A stretch of DNA of 64,000 bases from Gilliamella sp. wkB112 (GCF_001690685.1 NZ_LZGL01000017.1:310001-374000), one strand, 5' to 3'; counted from the stretch's first letter, positions 10,058 through 20,889 are shown. The notes: generated from the sequence alone by a model not told the origin. Made by a program: numbers and translations.

Positions 10058-10300
10058 ATGTTATCAGTTCATGGGCATGAAGTTTTACATATGATGGATG
10101 GAAATAATTATACAGAATCTTCCCTACTTCAAGCTATTGAACAGCGCTTTGGAAAAGATGCCAAATTCCACACCTGCTCAAAATCAGATATGAATGCACA
10201 GCAACTAATAAATTTTCTTAAAGAAAGAGGCAAATTTAAGCCCGCTGTTTCTAATGAAACTAAGTTTACGGTCGATACTAAAAAAATATGTAACCATTAA
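10058..10300 (+). CDS. yecH: YecH-family small protein, possible metal binding
   Basis: 80 residues with a GAGGG ribosome site. The sequence follows E. coli YecH (DUF2492) throughout: HGHEVL.MM near the start, RFG.DA.FHTCS in the middle, LKERGKF and a CNH end. Conserved His and Cys residues suggest metal binding, as the family is often described, but the function is not known. It is monocistronic; 158 bp separate it from the next gene. Confidence 0.85.
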   Translation: MLSVHGHEVLHMMDGNNYTESSLLQAIEQRFGKDAKFHTCSKSDMNAQQLINFLKERGKFKPAVSNETKFTVDTKKICNH

Positions 10301-10458
10301 ATGATTAGGACAATTATTTTGCATTGCATTTTTATAAATTTAATTAATTAACCTAGTGTATTTATAAGAATATGAGTATATAATTTCGCGCTACTGCTAT
10401 AGGTATTGTAGCTTTAACTGAAATTACCACTCAAGAATATGTTCATGGAATTTTATAT

Positions 10459-11124
10459 ATGAAAATAAGTAATATCCTTACATGTGCCATCGTCTCTATT
10501 CTTGTTATAAGTTGCGCCAAGAAACCTATTTCACAATCTGTAAAAAAAGAACAACCGGTGGAAATAGATCAATTGACAGCTTTAAAACAACAAACAGAGC
10601 ATAATAACCCTTTTGTTGTTGATGCCAAAAATAGGTTGCTACAATTTGTGAACGATAAAAATTTTGATGATTATATTACTAAACGCGGTATATTAGCTTG
10701 TAGCGGTGATGAAAACCAAACATCCTGTGTTTTAAATTTTTATCTTCAAGAATACTATAAACTAAAATATGATGTGCAAATAAAAAGAGTAATTGAAGAA
10801 AACCAAACAGAACACAATATTGAATTAAGTAAAATCGAAGCAACGCAAATAAATATTGATAAATATTGCCAACTATCAGCTGATTTTGTTGCCGCGATTT
10901 ACACTAATGATAAAGCGAACATTTCTAAACATTTCAAACCATTATTTAGAATGTCTGAACAAAATATGTCGTCACTATATACCAAGGTTTCCAGAGACAG
11001 CTATTCTCATTTTTTAATTGATGAAAACCCAAGTATGCTTCAAGAAATAAAAGCAGACTATGTGGAAAAATGTTTGGATGATCCAAAGGATAACATCATC
11101 AATTACTTCAACCTTTTTAGATAA
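10459..11124 (+). CDS. Predicted lipoprotein of unknown function upstream of opgGH
   Basis: 221 residues. The N-terminus is a type II signal peptide: MKIS, a hydrophobic run and the lipobox LVISC with Cys at residue 20. Position +2 is Ala, which suggests outer-membrane sorting if the Lol rule applies. The rest is hydrophilic, Lys/Glu/Asn rich, with three further cysteines near residues 76, 83 and 137 and no domain I recognise. It ends 18 bases before opgG, so it is probably cotranscribed with the glucan genes. That suggests, but does not show, a role in periplasmic glucan synthesis or envelope osmotic adaptation. E. coli has no lipoprotein gene at this place (opgC is divergent there). Confidence 0.7.
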   Translation: MKISNILTCAIVSILVISCAKKPISQSVKKEQPVEIDQLTALKQQTEHNNPFVVDAKNRLLQFVNDKNFDDYITKRGILACSGDENQTSCVLNFYLQEYYKLKYDVQIKRVIEENQTEHNIELSKIEATQINIDKYCQLSADFVAAIYTNDKANISKHFKPLFRMSEQNMSSLYTKVSRDSYSHFLIDENPSMLQEIKADYVEKCLDDPKDNIINYFNLFR

Positions 11125-11142
11125 TACTAACGCGAGTATTTT

Positions 11143-12705
11143 ATGCTTAATTTATTACCAACTAGTCATTTTAGTAAAACGATAGCTTATAAGTTACTAG
11201 GAGCATGTTCCATTGCTTGTATTAGTTTTTCCTCATGGGCTTTTTCGTTTAATGATGTCGTGACGCAAGCAGAAAAACTATCTAAACAAGCTTATGCACA
11301 CCCAGAAAAAAACATCCCTAATGAATTAGCATCATTGCAATTTGCTGATTATCAGAAAATCTTATTTAATCATTCCAAAGCTTATTGGGGTGATCGCAAA
11401 AGTCGATTTAAACTTGAGTTTTATCATGAAGGTATGTATTTTGATACCCCTGTTAAGATTAATGAAATAATCAATAATCAAGTTCATGAAATCAAATTTG
11501 ATCCTAGTTATTTTGATCTAAGCAAAGTAAATTTAGAGAATCTTGATACTAAGAATTTAGGATTTGCTGGTTTTAAAGTCCATTACCCAATTAATAACCC
11601 AACCAAAACCGATGATGAAATTTTTACCGCTTTGGGAGGTAGTTATTTCCGAGCTGTAGGTAAGGATCAAAGATATGGTCTTTCAGCTCGCGGGTTAGCA
11701 ATTGATACTGGTGAAATGTCAGGTGAAGAATTTCCTCGCTTTAAAGAATTTTGGATCGAAAGGCCTGAACCTAATCAAAAACATTTAGTTATTTATGCCT
11801 TACTTGACTCAGCCAGCGTATCTGGAGCATATAAGCTCACTTTAATACCAAGTGTTGATACCACTATCACTGTTGAAGCAAAAGTTTTTTTCCGCAATCC
11901 TGTTAAAAAACTGGGTATTGCGCCTTTAACTAGTATGTTTTTATATGGACCAAATATGCCATCGCCTATTTTAAACTATCGCCCGGCAATGCATGATTCT
12001 AATGGTTTATCTATTTTAGCTAATAATAATGAGTGGATCTGGCGCCCTTTAAATAATCCTAAGCGTTTATCATTTTCTTCATACAGTTTAGATAACCCAA
12101 AAGCATTTGGTTTGATCCAACGTGATAAAGGTTTTGATGATTATCAAGATCTCGATGATCATTATGAACAACGTCCTAGTGTTTGGGCCGAAATTTTAGG
12201 TGATTGGCAAAGAGGTCGTGTTGAATTGGTTGAAATCCCAACAGCTGACGAGACTAACGATAACATAGTTACTTATTGGGTACCTAAAAAACAATATGAA
12301 GCAGGTGATACTTTAGACATTAAATATCGCTTACATTATTCTTTAAACGATTTGCAACGCTATCCTGATAATATAGCTAGAGCAATTAGTACCCGTTTAT
12401 CATTAGGTGATATTAAACAAGCTAACTTAATCCGTAAACTTGATGGTTCTAATGCTTATGTTATTGACTTCGCTGGTCCGCAATTATCTGAACAAATACC
12501 AGTTAAAGTAATCTCTAGCATTAATAATGGTTCTATAGTTAGTTGTGAAGCTCAATACAACCCAGTTATTAAAGGCTGGCGAGTTATTGTACGCTTTAAT
12601 GTTGAAGATAACAAAAAAGCCACTGATATACGCATACAATTGGCGTCAGAAAAAACTAATGAAGTTTTGTCTGAAACATGGAGTGGGCAGTATCCTGCGC
12701 AATAA
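11143..12705 (+). CDS. opgG: Glucans biosynthesis protein G (OpgG/MdoG)
   Basis: 520 residues (E. coli OpgG 511). Periplasmic protein needed for osmoregulated periplasmic glucan backbone formation. The first about 32 residues contain a basic stretch and a hydrophobic segment ending SSWAFS, a Sec signal peptide. The family signatures follow: YHEGMYFDTPVKI near residue 100, the LGGSYFRAVGKDQRYGLSARG block around residue 165-185, and a C-terminal immunoglobulin-like domain. It precedes opgH by 21 bases in the standard opgGH order. Family work indicates OpgG and OpgD act as beta-glucan-processing glycoside hydrolases. Confidence 0.96.
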   Translation: MLNLLPTSHFSKTIAYKLLGACSIACISFSSWAFSFNDVVTQAEKLSKQAYAHPEKNIPNELASLQFADYQKILFNHSKAYWGDRKSRFKLEFYHEGMYFDTPVKINEIINNQVHEIKFDPSYFDLSKVNLENLDTKNLGFAGFKVHYPINNPTKTDDEIFTALGGSYFRAVGKDQRYGLSARGLAIDTGEMSGEEFPRFKEFWIERPEPNQKHLVIYALLDSASVSGAYKLTLIPSVDTTITVEAKVFFRNPVKKLGIAPLTSMFLYGPNMPSPILNYRPAMHDSNGLSILANNNEWIWRPLNNPKRLSFSSYSLDNPKAFGLIQRDKGFDDYQDLDDHYEQRPSVWAEILGDWQRGRVELVEIPTADETNDNIVTYWVPKKQYEAGDTLDIKYRLHYSLNDLQRYPDNIARAISTRLSLGDIKQANLIRKLDGSNAYVIDFAGPQLSEQIPVKVISSINNGSIVSCEAQYNPVIKGWRVIVRFNVEDNKKATDIRIQLASEKTNEVLSETWSGQYPAQ

Positions 12706-12726
12706 TTATAATAAAACGATAACATC

Positions 12727-15081
12727 ATGAAAAAAGATTACTTTGTAAACCTTTCTGACGCTGAAAGTTGGCGTCAGAAAGCTAAAAACAATGCTACCAT
12801 AACCGATAAACTAGCTTTTTTAAAATATCGCTTAAGCCATATTGGTAACACTTCGTCATTTAACGATGATAGAATGCAACAGCCTAGTTACCCTAATGTT
12901 GATCGGGTTGCCGTACAACCACAAAAATGGAATAAGCGTTACCAAGCTAAATCGAAGTTAAATATTAATATAATTGCATTAATCCGCAGACTTATTATGT
13001 TAATATTCATTGTAGTGCAAACATACTATGCCACTAGTTACCTATCAACCTTATTACCCTATCAAAGTTGGCAACAAATCAACTTTATGAATAATTGGAA
13101 CATAAACCCTGAGTTAGCAGTTTATAGTATCATTCCTTATATTATACAATGGATTATAGTCGCACTATTTGCCATTTTGTTTCTTTGGATATCAATTGGG
13201 TTCTGGACTAGTATTATGGGGTTAATTCTGGCGGTAATGGGCAAAGACCGTTATACCATTTCGATCCCTAAAGATCCTGCTGCACATATTGACGCTAAAC
13301 ACCGTACTGCACTAGTTATGCCAATTTGTAATGAAGATGTAGCGCGTGTTTTTGCAGGGATACAAGCATCTTATCAATCATTAGTAGAAACCGGACATGC
13401 TGAGTCTTGCGATTTTTATATTTTAAGTGATACCAACGATCCTGATCTTTATGTTAATGAACTAAAAGCTTGGGCGGATTTTAATGCACAAAAAACAGAT
13501 AATGGCTGCAATGTTTTTTATCGACATCGTAAACGCCGCGTAAAACGTAAAAGTGGTAATATCGACGATTTTTGTCGGCGTTGGGGGCATTTATATGAAT
13601 ATATGATGATTCTCGATGCCGATAGCATCATGACCGGCAATTGTATTATAAGCATGATTGCCATGATGGAAATGACACCCAAAGCTGGGATCTTACAATC
13701 CCCACCGAAATCGGTCAGAATGAAAACTCTATATGGACGTATTCAACAATTTGCTAACCAAATTTATAGTGATATTTTTTGTTCGGGAACACATTTTTGG
13801 CAATTAAGTGAGGCTCAATATTGGGGCCATAATGCCATGATTCGCTTAAAACCATTTATTGAACACTGTATATTATCCCCACTAAAAAAACGTAAAACTC
13901 CGTTACATATTTTATCACATGATTTGGTAGAAGCGGCGTTAATGCGCCGAGCAGGTTATGGCGTTTGGATTGCTTATAATATGAATGGTAGTTATGAAGA
14001 ACTTCCGGGCAATATGATTGAGGATCTTAAGCGTGATAACCGCTGGTGTATGGGTAATTTAATTAATCTAAAATTAATTTTCAAAAGTGGAATTACCTTA
14101 ACCCACCGAGTAATGTTTGCTACTAGTGGTATGGCATATATTTCGTCATTATTGTGGTTGGTATTTTTATTTTTCTCCACTTTGTTGTTGTTAGTATTTA
14201 ATCTTTCAGATCAACAATATTTTTTCCAACCAAACCAATTCTATCCAACTTGGCCGAAATGGGATGAAAATTTAGCTATCCAACTGCTATCTACTACCAT
14301 GGTATTACTGTTTGCCCCAAAATTCTTTAGTTACGGTATTATTATTGCTAGGACTGGAGCCAAAGATGTGGGTGGTATTTTTAAATTAACGTTATCGATC
14401 TTAGTTGAAATGGTATGGTCCATGATTTTAGCACCAATTCGAATGATTTTTCATAGTAAATTCGTATTAAAAGCTTGGTTAGGTAGCAAAATTCAATGGA
14501 AGTCACCATCAAGAAATGATGACGTATTGACTTGGGGTGAATCTTTTTATTTCTGTTGGTCACTATCTCTATTAGGCATTATATGGCTATGGATAATTAT
14601 TTGGTTAAATCCACAATTTACTTACTGGTATATTGCTATTCTTATTCCATTAACTATTTCTCCACTTGTGGTGCGCGTATCAGGACTTTCTAGCATTGGT
14701 ATGAAAGCTAAAAAAGCCGGATTATTTTTAACGCCTGAAGAAACTCATCCTGCTCGAGCCGTAACTCTAACCGGCGAATATTTAGTCAACACCGAAGCTA
14801 ATATTGTTGATCATGGTTTTATTATGGCATTAGTTGATCCTGTTTATAATGCCTTGGCTTGTGCTTTATCCACTTCCAGACATTTAATTAATGATAAAAT
14901 TCAACAACGACGATTAGAACTTATTGCACATTATCAACAAGTTGATTTAACTAAAATCAGCAAAGAACAACAATTAGCAATTTTAGAAGATCCTATCCTT
15001 CTTTCCGCTTTACACGATCATATTTGGCTGGAACAAGAAAAATACGACAATTTGTTCACAATATGGCAAAATGAACAGTAG
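12727..15081 (+). CDS. opgH: Glucans biosynthesis glucosyltransferase H (OpgH/MdoH)
   Basis: 784 residues, about 60 shorter than E. coli OpgH (847), with the deficit mainly at the ends. Inner-membrane GT2 enzyme that polymerises glucose from UDP-glucose into beta-1,2 glucan. Membrane segments flank a cytoplasmic catalytic domain (about residues 190-450) with TALVMPICNED, the metal-binding DADS near residue 297 and the (K)RDNRWCMGN motif near residue 437. More membrane helices follow to about residue 650. Cotranscribed with opgG and closed by a strong terminator. In E. coli OpgH also inhibits FtsZ through its N-terminal region, which is reduced here. Confidence 0.95.
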   Translation: MKKDYFVNLSDAESWRQKAKNNATITDKLAFLKYRLSHIGNTSSFNDDRMQQPSYPNVDRVAVQPQKWNKRYQAKSKLNINIIALIRRLIMLIFIVVQTYYATSYLSTLLPYQSWQQINFMNNWNINPELAVYSIIPYIIQWIIVALFAILFLWISIGFWTSIMGLILAVMGKDRYTISIPKDPAAHIDAKHRTALVMPICNEDVARVFAGIQASYQSLVETGHAESCDFYILSDTNDPDLYVNELKAWADFNAQKTDNGCNVFYRHRKRRVKRKSGNIDDFCRRWGHLYEYMMILDADSIMTGNCIISMIAMMEMTPKAGILQSPPKSVRMKTLYGRIQQFANQIYSDIFCSGTHFWQLSEAQYWGHNAMIRLKPFIEHCILSPLKKRKTPLHILSHDLVEAALMRRAGYGVWIAYNMNGSYEELPGNMIEDLKRDNRWCMGNLINLKLIFKSGITLTHRVMFATSGMAYISSLLWLVFLFFSTLLLLVFNLSDQQYFFQPNQFYPTWPKWDENLAIQLLSTTMVLLFAPKFFSYGIIIARTGAKDVGGIFKLTLSILVEMVWSMILAPIRMIFHSKFVLKAWLGSKIQWKSPSRNDDVLTWGESFYFCWSLSLLGIIWLWIIIWLNPQFTYWYIAILIPLTISPLVVRVSGLSSIGMKAKKAGLFLTPEETHPARAVTLTGEYLVNTEANIVDHGFIMALVDPVYNALACALSTSRHLINDKIQQRRLELIAHYQQVDLTKISKEQQLAILEDPILLSALHDHIWLEQEKYDNLFTIWQNEQ

Positions 15082-15086
15082 CAATA

Positions 15087-15122
15087 AGAAATAGGGTTAC
15101 GGCCCTATTTCTGTTCTTTTTA
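15087..15122 (+). terminator. Rho-independent terminator of opgGH
   Basis: Perfect 10-bp stem AGAAATAGGG / CCCTATTTCT with a six-base loop, followed by GTTCTTTTTA. It lies 5 bases after the opgH stop codon. Confidence 0.93.
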
Positions 15123-15151
15123 GTAATTAATTAGCATCCACGGATATTTTT

Positions 15152-16126
15152 ATGACTTGGCAACCAACTGCATCTATAGATAATTTACTTAAGCGCGCAA
15201 AAATTATTTCCCAGGTTAGGCAATTTTTTGCTGATCGCTGTATATTAGAAGTGGAAACACCTGCCATGAGTCAATATGCCGTTACTGATGTCCATTTAAG
15301 TTCATTCCACACGCTATTTTTTAAACCAGGAGAAGTGGATGAACTGCAAGGGCAAAAGATGTCCCTTATTACTAGCCCTGAATATCACATGAAACGGTTA
15401 TTAGCTGCTGGTAGTGGCCCTATTTATCAAATGTGTAAGTGTTTTCGTAACCATGAAGAAGTTAGTCGTTATCACAATCCCGAATTTACTATGCTTGAAT
15501 GGTACCGCATCCAGTTTGACATGATGCAAATGATTAATGAAGTTGACGATCTACTACAAAATATTTTGGATTGTGAGCCAGCTGAACGCGTCTCCTATCA
15601 AAAAGTATTTCAACGTCATCTTAACCTTGATCCGCTTGAAGCTGATCAGGCGACTTTAACCAATGCTATAAATCAACTTAATATCGGTTTTAACACAGAA
15701 AATTGTGATAAAGATACCTTATTACAGTGTTTATTTACTTTTGGGGTGGAGCCGCATATAGGCCAAGATAAACCAACTGCTGTTTTTAACTTTCCTGCTT
15801 CACAGGCAGCATTAGCGGCAATTAGTCCCGAAGATCACCGGGTTGCTAGCCGCTTTGAGTTTTATTATAAAGGTGTGGAACTGGCTAATGGTTTTAAAGA
15901 ATTAACTAATCCTCAAGAACAAAAATTACGTTTTGAACAAAATAATCAAGCTCGGACTAGTCTAAACTTACCGACACAAAATATTGATATTACATTATTA
16001 GCTGCTATGGAAGCTGGTTTACCTGATTGTGCAGGTGTTGCAGTTGGCTTGGACCGCTTAATAATGTTAGCGCTTAATACTATGACACTAGATGATGTAA
16101 TCTCATTCACTTTTGATAGGGCTTAA
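15152..16126 (+). CDS. epmA: Elongation factor P--(R)-beta-lysine ligase (EpmA, PoxA/GenX)
   Basis: 324 residues, a paralogue of the class II lysyl-tRNA synthetase catalytic core without the anticodon-binding domain. It attaches (R)-beta-lysine to a conserved lysine of EF-P, which relieves ribosome stalling at proline runs. Class II motifs are visible: motif 2 CFRNHE(E)..[13 protein letters not shown] (about residues 95-117) and motif 3 [10 protein letters not shown] near residue 300. N-terminus and length match E. coli EpmA (325). The efp and epmB genes are not in the window. It ends 2 bases before rmuC, so the two are probably cotranscribed. Confidence 0.95.
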   Translation: MTWQPTASIDNLLKRAKIISQVRQFFADRCILEVETPAMSQYAVTDVHLSSFHTLFFKPGEVDELQGQKMSLITSPEYHMKRLLAAGSGPIYQMCKCFRNHEEVSRYHNPEFTMLEWYRIQFDMMQMINEVDDLLQNILDCEPAERVSYQKVFQRHLNLDPLEADQATLTNAINQLNIGFNTENCDKDTLLQCLFTFGVEPHIGQDKPTAVFNFPASQAALAAISPEDHRVASRFEFYYKGVELANGFKELTNPQEQKLRFEQNNQARTSLNLPTQNIDITLLAAMEAGLPDCAGVAVGLDRLIMLALNTMTLDDVISFTFDRA

Positions 16127-16128
16127 TT

Positions 16129-17472
16129 ATGTTTGCTTGGTTAGATTCAACTCAATGGATTGCGATTATTATTGCTTTAGTGTCATTAGTTTTAGTTGTT
16201 ATGTTATTGAAATCCCAATTTGCCCATAACAATAGCAGGCAATTATTCGATTTACAATTGGAACAGAAAAACCAAGAAAATAAAACGTTAATTGATGAAG
16301 TGACGCGGTTAGAAAACGAATTAAATCAGTATCGACAACAAAATTTAGATCAGAATATTAAAATCAGTGAACTAAAAACTCGCTTAGAAGAAACATTAAC
16401 TTCCACACAAGAACGCCAAACAATCCTTGAGCAAAGTGAACAACGACTAACTACCCAGTTTGAAAATTTGGCTAATCGTATTTTTGAGCACAGTGGTAAA
16501 AAAATGGAGCAACAAAATAAGCAAAGCCTTGATTTTTTGCTTGCGCCTCTTAAAGAGCAGCTGGAAGGCTTTAAAAAACAGGTTCAAGATAGTTTTGGGC
16601 AAGAGGCCAAAGAACGGCATACACTAACTCATGAAATTCGTAACTTGCAACAACTTAATGAGCAAATGACCAAAGAGGCAACTAACCTCACTAATGCTTT
16701 AAAAGGTAATAATAAAACTCAAGGCAATTGGGGTGAATTTATCCTTAGCCAGATCCTTGATAATTCAGGACTACGAGCTGGTTATGAATATGAAACTCAA
16801 GTTAGTTTAACCAATGAAAATAATCAACGCTTGCAACCAGACGTCATTGTCCATTTACCGCAAGGTGGGGATGTCATTATAGATTCTAAAGTTACCTTAG
16901 TAGCTTATGAACGTTATTTTAATAGTGATGATGAAACTATTAAAACTAAAGCAATGGCTGAACATTTAACTGCTGTACGTAATCATTTAAAGCAATTAAG
17001 TCAAAAAGACTATCACAAACTTGTTGGTGTTAATTCATTAGATTATATTTTGATGTTCATTCCAGTTGAACCAGCTTTTTTAAGTGCTATTGATCATGAT
17101 CCAGGATTAATTAATGATGCTTTGAAAAATAACATTATGATTGTCAGCCCAACGACTCTTATGGTTGCTTTACGCACTATTCATAATTTATGGCGCTATG
17201 AATATCAAAATCGTAATGCTGAACTCATTGCTGATAAAGCCAGTAAATTATATGATAAAGTCCGAGGTTTTGTTGAAGACATGGAAAACTTAGGTAATTG
17301 CTTAGATAAAGCACAGCAAACTTATCAAAGCTCAATGAATAAATTATCTAAAGGGCGAGGTAATGTGATTGGACAAATTGAACGATTTCGTGAATTAGGT
17401 GTTGAAGTAAAAAAACCAATTAATCCGGATATTGCCTTGTTAGCTACCGACGAATTAAACTCTCAAAGTTAA
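16129..17472 (+). CDS. rmuC: DNA recombination protein RmuC
   Basis: 447 residues. One N-terminal membrane helix (about 8-30), a long coiled coil (about 35-200) rich in Glu, Gln and Lys, then the RmuC nuclease-like domain (about 195-400) with GNWGEFIL, QPDVIVHLP, DSKV and IMLFIPVE-like (LMFIPVEPAF) motifs. The family has a PD-(D/E)XK-like fold; loss of rmuC in E. coli raises the frequency of inversions at short inverted repeats. In E. coli rmuC is next to udp and ubiE; here it follows epmA directly, so the neighbourhood is different. Confidence 0.93.
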   Translation: MFAWLDSTQWIAIIIALVSLVLVVMLLKSQFAHNNSRQLFDLQLEQKNQENKTLIDEVTRLENELNQYRQQNLDQNIKISELKTRLEETLTSTQERQTILEQSEQRLTTQFENLANRIFEHSGKKMEQQNKQSLDFLLAPLKEQLEGFKKQVQDSFGQEAKERHTLTHEIRNLQQLNEQMTKEATNLTNALKGNNKTQGNWGEFILSQILDNSGLRAGYEYETQVSLTNENNQRLQPDVIVHLPQGGDVIIDSKVTLVAYERYFNSDDETIKTKAMAEHLTAVRNHLKQLSQKDYHKLVGVNSLDYILMFIPVEPAFLSAIDHDPGLINDALKNNIMIVSPTTLMVALRTIHNLWRYEYQNRNAELIADKASKLYDKVRGFVEDMENLGNCLDKAQQTYQSSMNKLSKGRGNVIGQIERFRELGVEVKKPINPDIALLATDELNSQS

Positions 17473-17605
17473 AGTTAACAGCTACGATGATAATTAAATT
17501 TATTGTAAAGATGTTTCAGGTCAAGTATATGTCTCAATATAAAATTATTGATTCATCATTAAGTAAAATGCGAGTATACTTATCTAATACCAAAAGGAAT
17601 ACAAC

Positions 17606-17851
17606 ATGGTAAAAAAACAAGAAAAAGAACTTAATTTCGAAGAAACACTTAAGCAACTTGAAACCATTGTAGCTCAATTAGAAAGTGGTGACTTACCGCT
17701 AGATGAAGCATTAAATGAATTTGAAAAAGGTGTAAAATTAGCGCGTACGAGTCAACAACAATTGCAACAAGCTGAACAGCGTATTCAAATTCTATTAACT
17801 GAAAATAGTGATGCTGAATTATCCGAATATTTAACTGATAATAATGAATAA
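17606..17851 (+). CDS. xseB: Exodeoxyribonuclease VII small subunit (XseB)
   Basis: 81 residues (E. coli 80). Conserved [26 protein letters not shown] and YE/FEKGV segments form the helical hairpin that binds the XseA large subunit. Together they degrade single-stranded DNA to short oligonucleotides. ATG with an AAAGGA ribosome site. It overlaps ispA by 8 bases; xseB-ispA-dxs is the standard enterobacterial operon. xseA is not in the window. A promoter probably lies in the 133 bases after rmuC. Confidence 0.95.
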   Translation: MVKKQEKELNFEETLKQLETIVAQLESGDLPLDEALNEFEKGVKLARTSQQQLQQAEQRIQILLTENSDAELSEYLTDNNE

Positions 17852-18713
17852 CCATAAATTATTACAACAACGAATTGACGCTTTTTTAGCAGTAACTATT
17901 GCGCAATATCCTAATTCCAAACTACAACAAGCAGTTAGTTATAGTTTGCTTGCTGGTGGCAAACGCATCCGCCCTATTCTAATTTATCTAACAGGCCAAA
18001 TGTTTAATTGTCCATTAGCTAAACTCGATTTTCCAGCTGCCGCAATTGAAGCCATTCATACTTATTCATTAATTCATGATGATTTACCAGCGATGGATAA
18101 TGATGAGTTACGCCGAGGTAAACCAACTTGTCACATCCAATTTGATGAAGCCGAAGCTATTTTGGCTGGTGATACCTTACAAAGTTTAGCTTTTACATTA
18201 TTATCAGAAACGCAACTAATTGATGATCAATCAAAAATCAATATGATTAAGGAACTTGCTCAAGCCAGTGGTCTTGCTGGCATGTGTTTAGGACAATCAC
18301 TGGATTTACAGGCTGAGCATCAATCAATTAGTTTAGAGCAACTGCAAAAAATTCATTGCTATAAAACAGGGGCTTTAATCAAAGCGGCGATACGTTTAGG
18401 AGCAATTGCTAGTGGCGATATTGCCAAACCTTATTATCATGCTTTAGATAGCTATGCTGAAGCTATTGGACTAGCTTTTCAAATTCAGGATGATATTTTA
18501 GACATTATTGGAGAACAAGCAATAATGGGTAAACCGCGAGGTTCTGATATCGTGCATCAAAAAAGTACTTATCCAGCATTAATTGGCCTTGAGAATGCCA
18601 TAAATATGACCCAACAACTTTATCAACAAGCTATCGCTAGTCTTGAACAAATACCTTATAATAGTCAACCATTACTCGATCTTGCTGGTTATATTATTAA
18701 TCGAAATAGTTAA
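17844..18713 (+). CDS. ispA: Farnesyl diphosphate synthase (IspA)
   Basis: 289 residues (E. coli 299). Condenses dimethylallyl and geranyl diphosphate with isopentenyl diphosphate to give farnesyl diphosphate, the precursor of quinone side chains and undecaprenyl phosphate. First Asp-rich motif DDLPAMDND (about residues 78-86), second motif QDDILD near residue 216, with GGKRIRP near the N-terminus. Translationally coupled to xseB and followed by dxs 27 bases later, so the operon links early and late isoprenoid steps. Confidence 0.96.
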   Translation: MNNHKLLQQRIDAFLAVTIAQYPNSKLQQAVSYSLLAGGKRIRPILIYLTGQMFNCPLAKLDFPAAAIEAIHTYSLIHDDLPAMDNDELRRGKPTCHIQFDEAEAILAGDTLQSLAFTLLSETQLIDDQSKINMIKELAQASGLAGMCLGQSLDLQAEHQSISLEQLQKIHCYKTGALIKAAIRLGAIASGDIAKPYYHALDSYAEAIGLAFQIQDDILDIIGEQAIMGKPRGSDIVHQKSTYPALIGLENAINMTQQLYQQAIASLEQIPYNSQPLLDLAGYIINRNS

Positions 18714-18740
18714 CAATTAACTAAAAGATAAATTTACATA

Positions 18741-20597
18741 ATGAATTTAGATAATTACCCATTATTGAAGCAAATAAATTCGCCTGAGGACTTAAGGCGT
18801 TACCCTCAGTCAAAGTTGCCAGCAATTTGTCACGAGCTAAGGCAATTTCTATTAGCTAGCGTAAGTCAATCCAGTGGTCATTTAGCATCAGGGCTTGGAG
18901 TAATTGAGTTAACCACTGCACTTCATTATGTATATCAGACTCCATTAGATAAAATTATTTGGGATGTTGGTCACCAAGCTTATCCTCATAAAATATTAAC
19001 TGGCCGCCGAGACCAAATGCTAACTATACGGCAGAAGAACGGGTTACACCCATTTCCACACCGGAATGAAAGTGAGTATGACGTGCTAACTACTGGTCAT
19101 TCATCAACATCCATTAGTGTTGCGCTAGGATTAGCAATTAGTGAACAAAAAAAACATACTGGTCATAAAATTGCTGCTGTAATAGGTGATGGCGCTTTAA
19201 CTGCAGGCATGGCATTTGAAGCCATGAATCATGCCGGCCACATAAAACCTGACATGTTAGTAATTGTTAACGATAACGATATGTCAATCTCTGAAAATAC
19301 CGGAGCGCTAAATCAACACTTGGCCCAAATTTTATCTAGCAGAGCCTATGCCTCGTTCCGTGAAAGTGGCAAAAAAGTGCTATCAAATATTCCTCCTTTA
19401 AAAGAATTTTTAAAAAAAACGGAAGAACATTTAAAGGGTTTAGTAACTCCCGCCATCTTATTTGAAGAACTTGGTTTTAATTATATTGGCCCAATTGACG
19501 GGCATGATATTGAAAGTTTGGTGGCGACATTACAAAAAGTTCGTCAATTAAAAGGTCCACAGTTATTACATGTAATAACGCAAAAAGGTAAAGGTTATGC
19601 TCCTGCTGAAAAAGATCCAACATTATGGCATGGTGTACCTAAGTTTAATCCAATTGATGGCGTGATCCCTGCACTCCCTAAATCAATACCAACTTATTCA
19701 CAAGTTTTTGGCGACTGGCTGTGTGAAATGGCAGAAAACGATCAACGTCTAATTGCCATTACGCCGGCAATGAGTGAAGGTTCAGGTATGACTAAGTTTG
19801 CTAAACGTTTTCCTGAGCAATTCTTTGATGTAGCTATTGCTGAACAACATGCAGTGACATTAGCAACAGGTTTTGCTATTGGCGGTTTCAAACCAATCGT
19901 AGCTATTTATTCGACATTTCTGCAGCGTGCTTACGATCAAGTGATCCATGATATTGCGATTCAAAACCTGCCAATTTTATTAGCTATTGATCGTGCTGGT
20001 ATTGTTGGTGCTGATGGTGAAACTCATCAAGGATCTTTCGATCTTAGCTTTTTACGCTGTATACCTAATTTTGTCATTATGACACCAAGTGATGAAAATG
20101 AATGTCGACAATTGCTCTATACCGGGTATTTACATAATGGGCCTGCTGCAGTACGTTACCCTCGTGGCGATGCACTTGGAGTGGCTTTAATGCCACTGTC
20201 AGCAATCCCATTAGGACAAGCTAAAATCTGTCGAGAAGGCAATACCATAGCTTTACTCAATTTTGGCACATTACTTCCTGAAGTTTTACACGCAGCTGAA
20301 CAACTTAATGCTACAGTAATTGATATGCGCTTTGTTAAGCCATTAGACGAAAAACTAATTTTGCAGATTAGTCAAACACATAATATACTTGTTACTGTTG
20401 AAGAAAATAGTATTAAAGGTGGCGCTGGCAGTGGAGTCTGCGAATTTTTATTATCGAGAAAAATAAAATGTGATATTTTAAACATCGGATTACCTGACGA
20501 GTTTATTCCGCAAGGGTCTCAATGTGAGATGAGAAAAGAGATTGGATTAAACTGTGAACAAATTATTAAAAAAATTAATGAATTTATAAAACAATAG
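18741..20597 (+). CDS. dxs: 1-deoxy-D-xylulose-5-phosphate synthase (Dxs)
   Basis: 618 residues (E. coli 620). Thiamine diphosphate-dependent condensation of pyruvate with glyceraldehyde 3-phosphate, the first step of the MEP isoprenoid pathway and a supplier for thiamine and pyridoxal synthesis. The thiamine diphosphate and Mg motif [15 protein letters not shown] is near residue 150, the second transketolase domain begins near residue 315 with the catalytic Glu in AEQHAVT, and the C-terminal transketolase domain follows. Last gene of xseB-ispA-dxs; zapA starts 7 bases later and may be cotranscribed. Confidence 0.97.
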   Translation: MNLDNYPLLKQINSPEDLRRYPQSKLPAICHELRQFLLASVSQSSGHLASGLGVIELTTALHYVYQTPLDKIIWDVGHQAYPHKILTGRRDQMLTIRQKNGLHPFPHRNESEYDVLTTGHSSTSISVALGLAISEQKKHTGHKIAAVIGDGALTAGMAFEAMNHAGHIKPDMLVIVNDNDMSISENTGALNQHLAQILSSRAYASFRESGKKVLSNIPPLKEFLKKTEEHLKGLVTPAILFEELGFNYIGPIDGHDIESLVATLQKVRQLKGPQLLHVITQKGKGYAPAEKDPTLWHGVPKFNPIDGVIPALPKSIPTYSQVFGDWLCEMAENDQRLIAITPAMSEGSGMTKFAKRFPEQFFDVAIAEQHAVTLATGFAIGGFKPIVAIYSTFLQRAYDQVIHDIAIQNLPILLAIDRAGIVGADGETHQGSFDLSFLRCIPNFVIMTPSDENECRQLLYTGYLHNGPAAVRYPRGDALGVALMPLSAIPLGQAKICREGNTIALLNFGTLLPEVLHAAEQLNATVIDMRFVKPLDEKLILQISQTHNILVTVEENSIKGGAGSGVCEFLLSRKIKCDILNIGLPDEFIPQGSQCEMRKEIGLNCEQIIKKINEFIKQ

Positions 20598-20604
20598 GTT
20601 AATT

Positions 20605-20889
20605 ATGGAAACTCAAGCTGTCACTATTCAAATTTTCGGACGAACTTTAAAGTTCAATTGTCCAGTTGATGAAGTAGAGGCATTAAGTACTGCAGCAAAA
20701 GATTTAGATAAGCGCCTAATTAATTTGCGTGAGAAATCACCCCATGTTGGTGGTGAACAACTGATTATGACTGCAGCACTAAATATTTCGTATGAACTCA
20801 CAAAAGAAAAAGAAAAAAATGAAGAATTTGGTAATCGATTGAAAATGCTACAACAATTACTTGATTCTGCTTTAAATACCAACAATTAA
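20605..20889 (+). CDS. zapA: Cell division protein ZapA
   Basis: 94 residues, somewhat shorter than E. coli ZapA (109). The N-terminal beta-strands and the IFGRTLKFNCP segment are followed by a C-terminal coiled coil (ELTKEKEKNEEF..). ZapA tetramers cross-link FtsZ protofilaments at the division ring. It sits just upstream of 6S RNA and fau, the same order as E. coli zapA-ssrS-fau. The start is 7 bases after the dxs stop. Confidence 0.92.
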   Translation: METQAVTIQIFGRTLKFNCPVDEVEALSTAAKDLDKRLINLREKSPHVGGEQLIMTAALNISYELTKEKEKNEEFGNRLKMLQQLLDSALNTNN

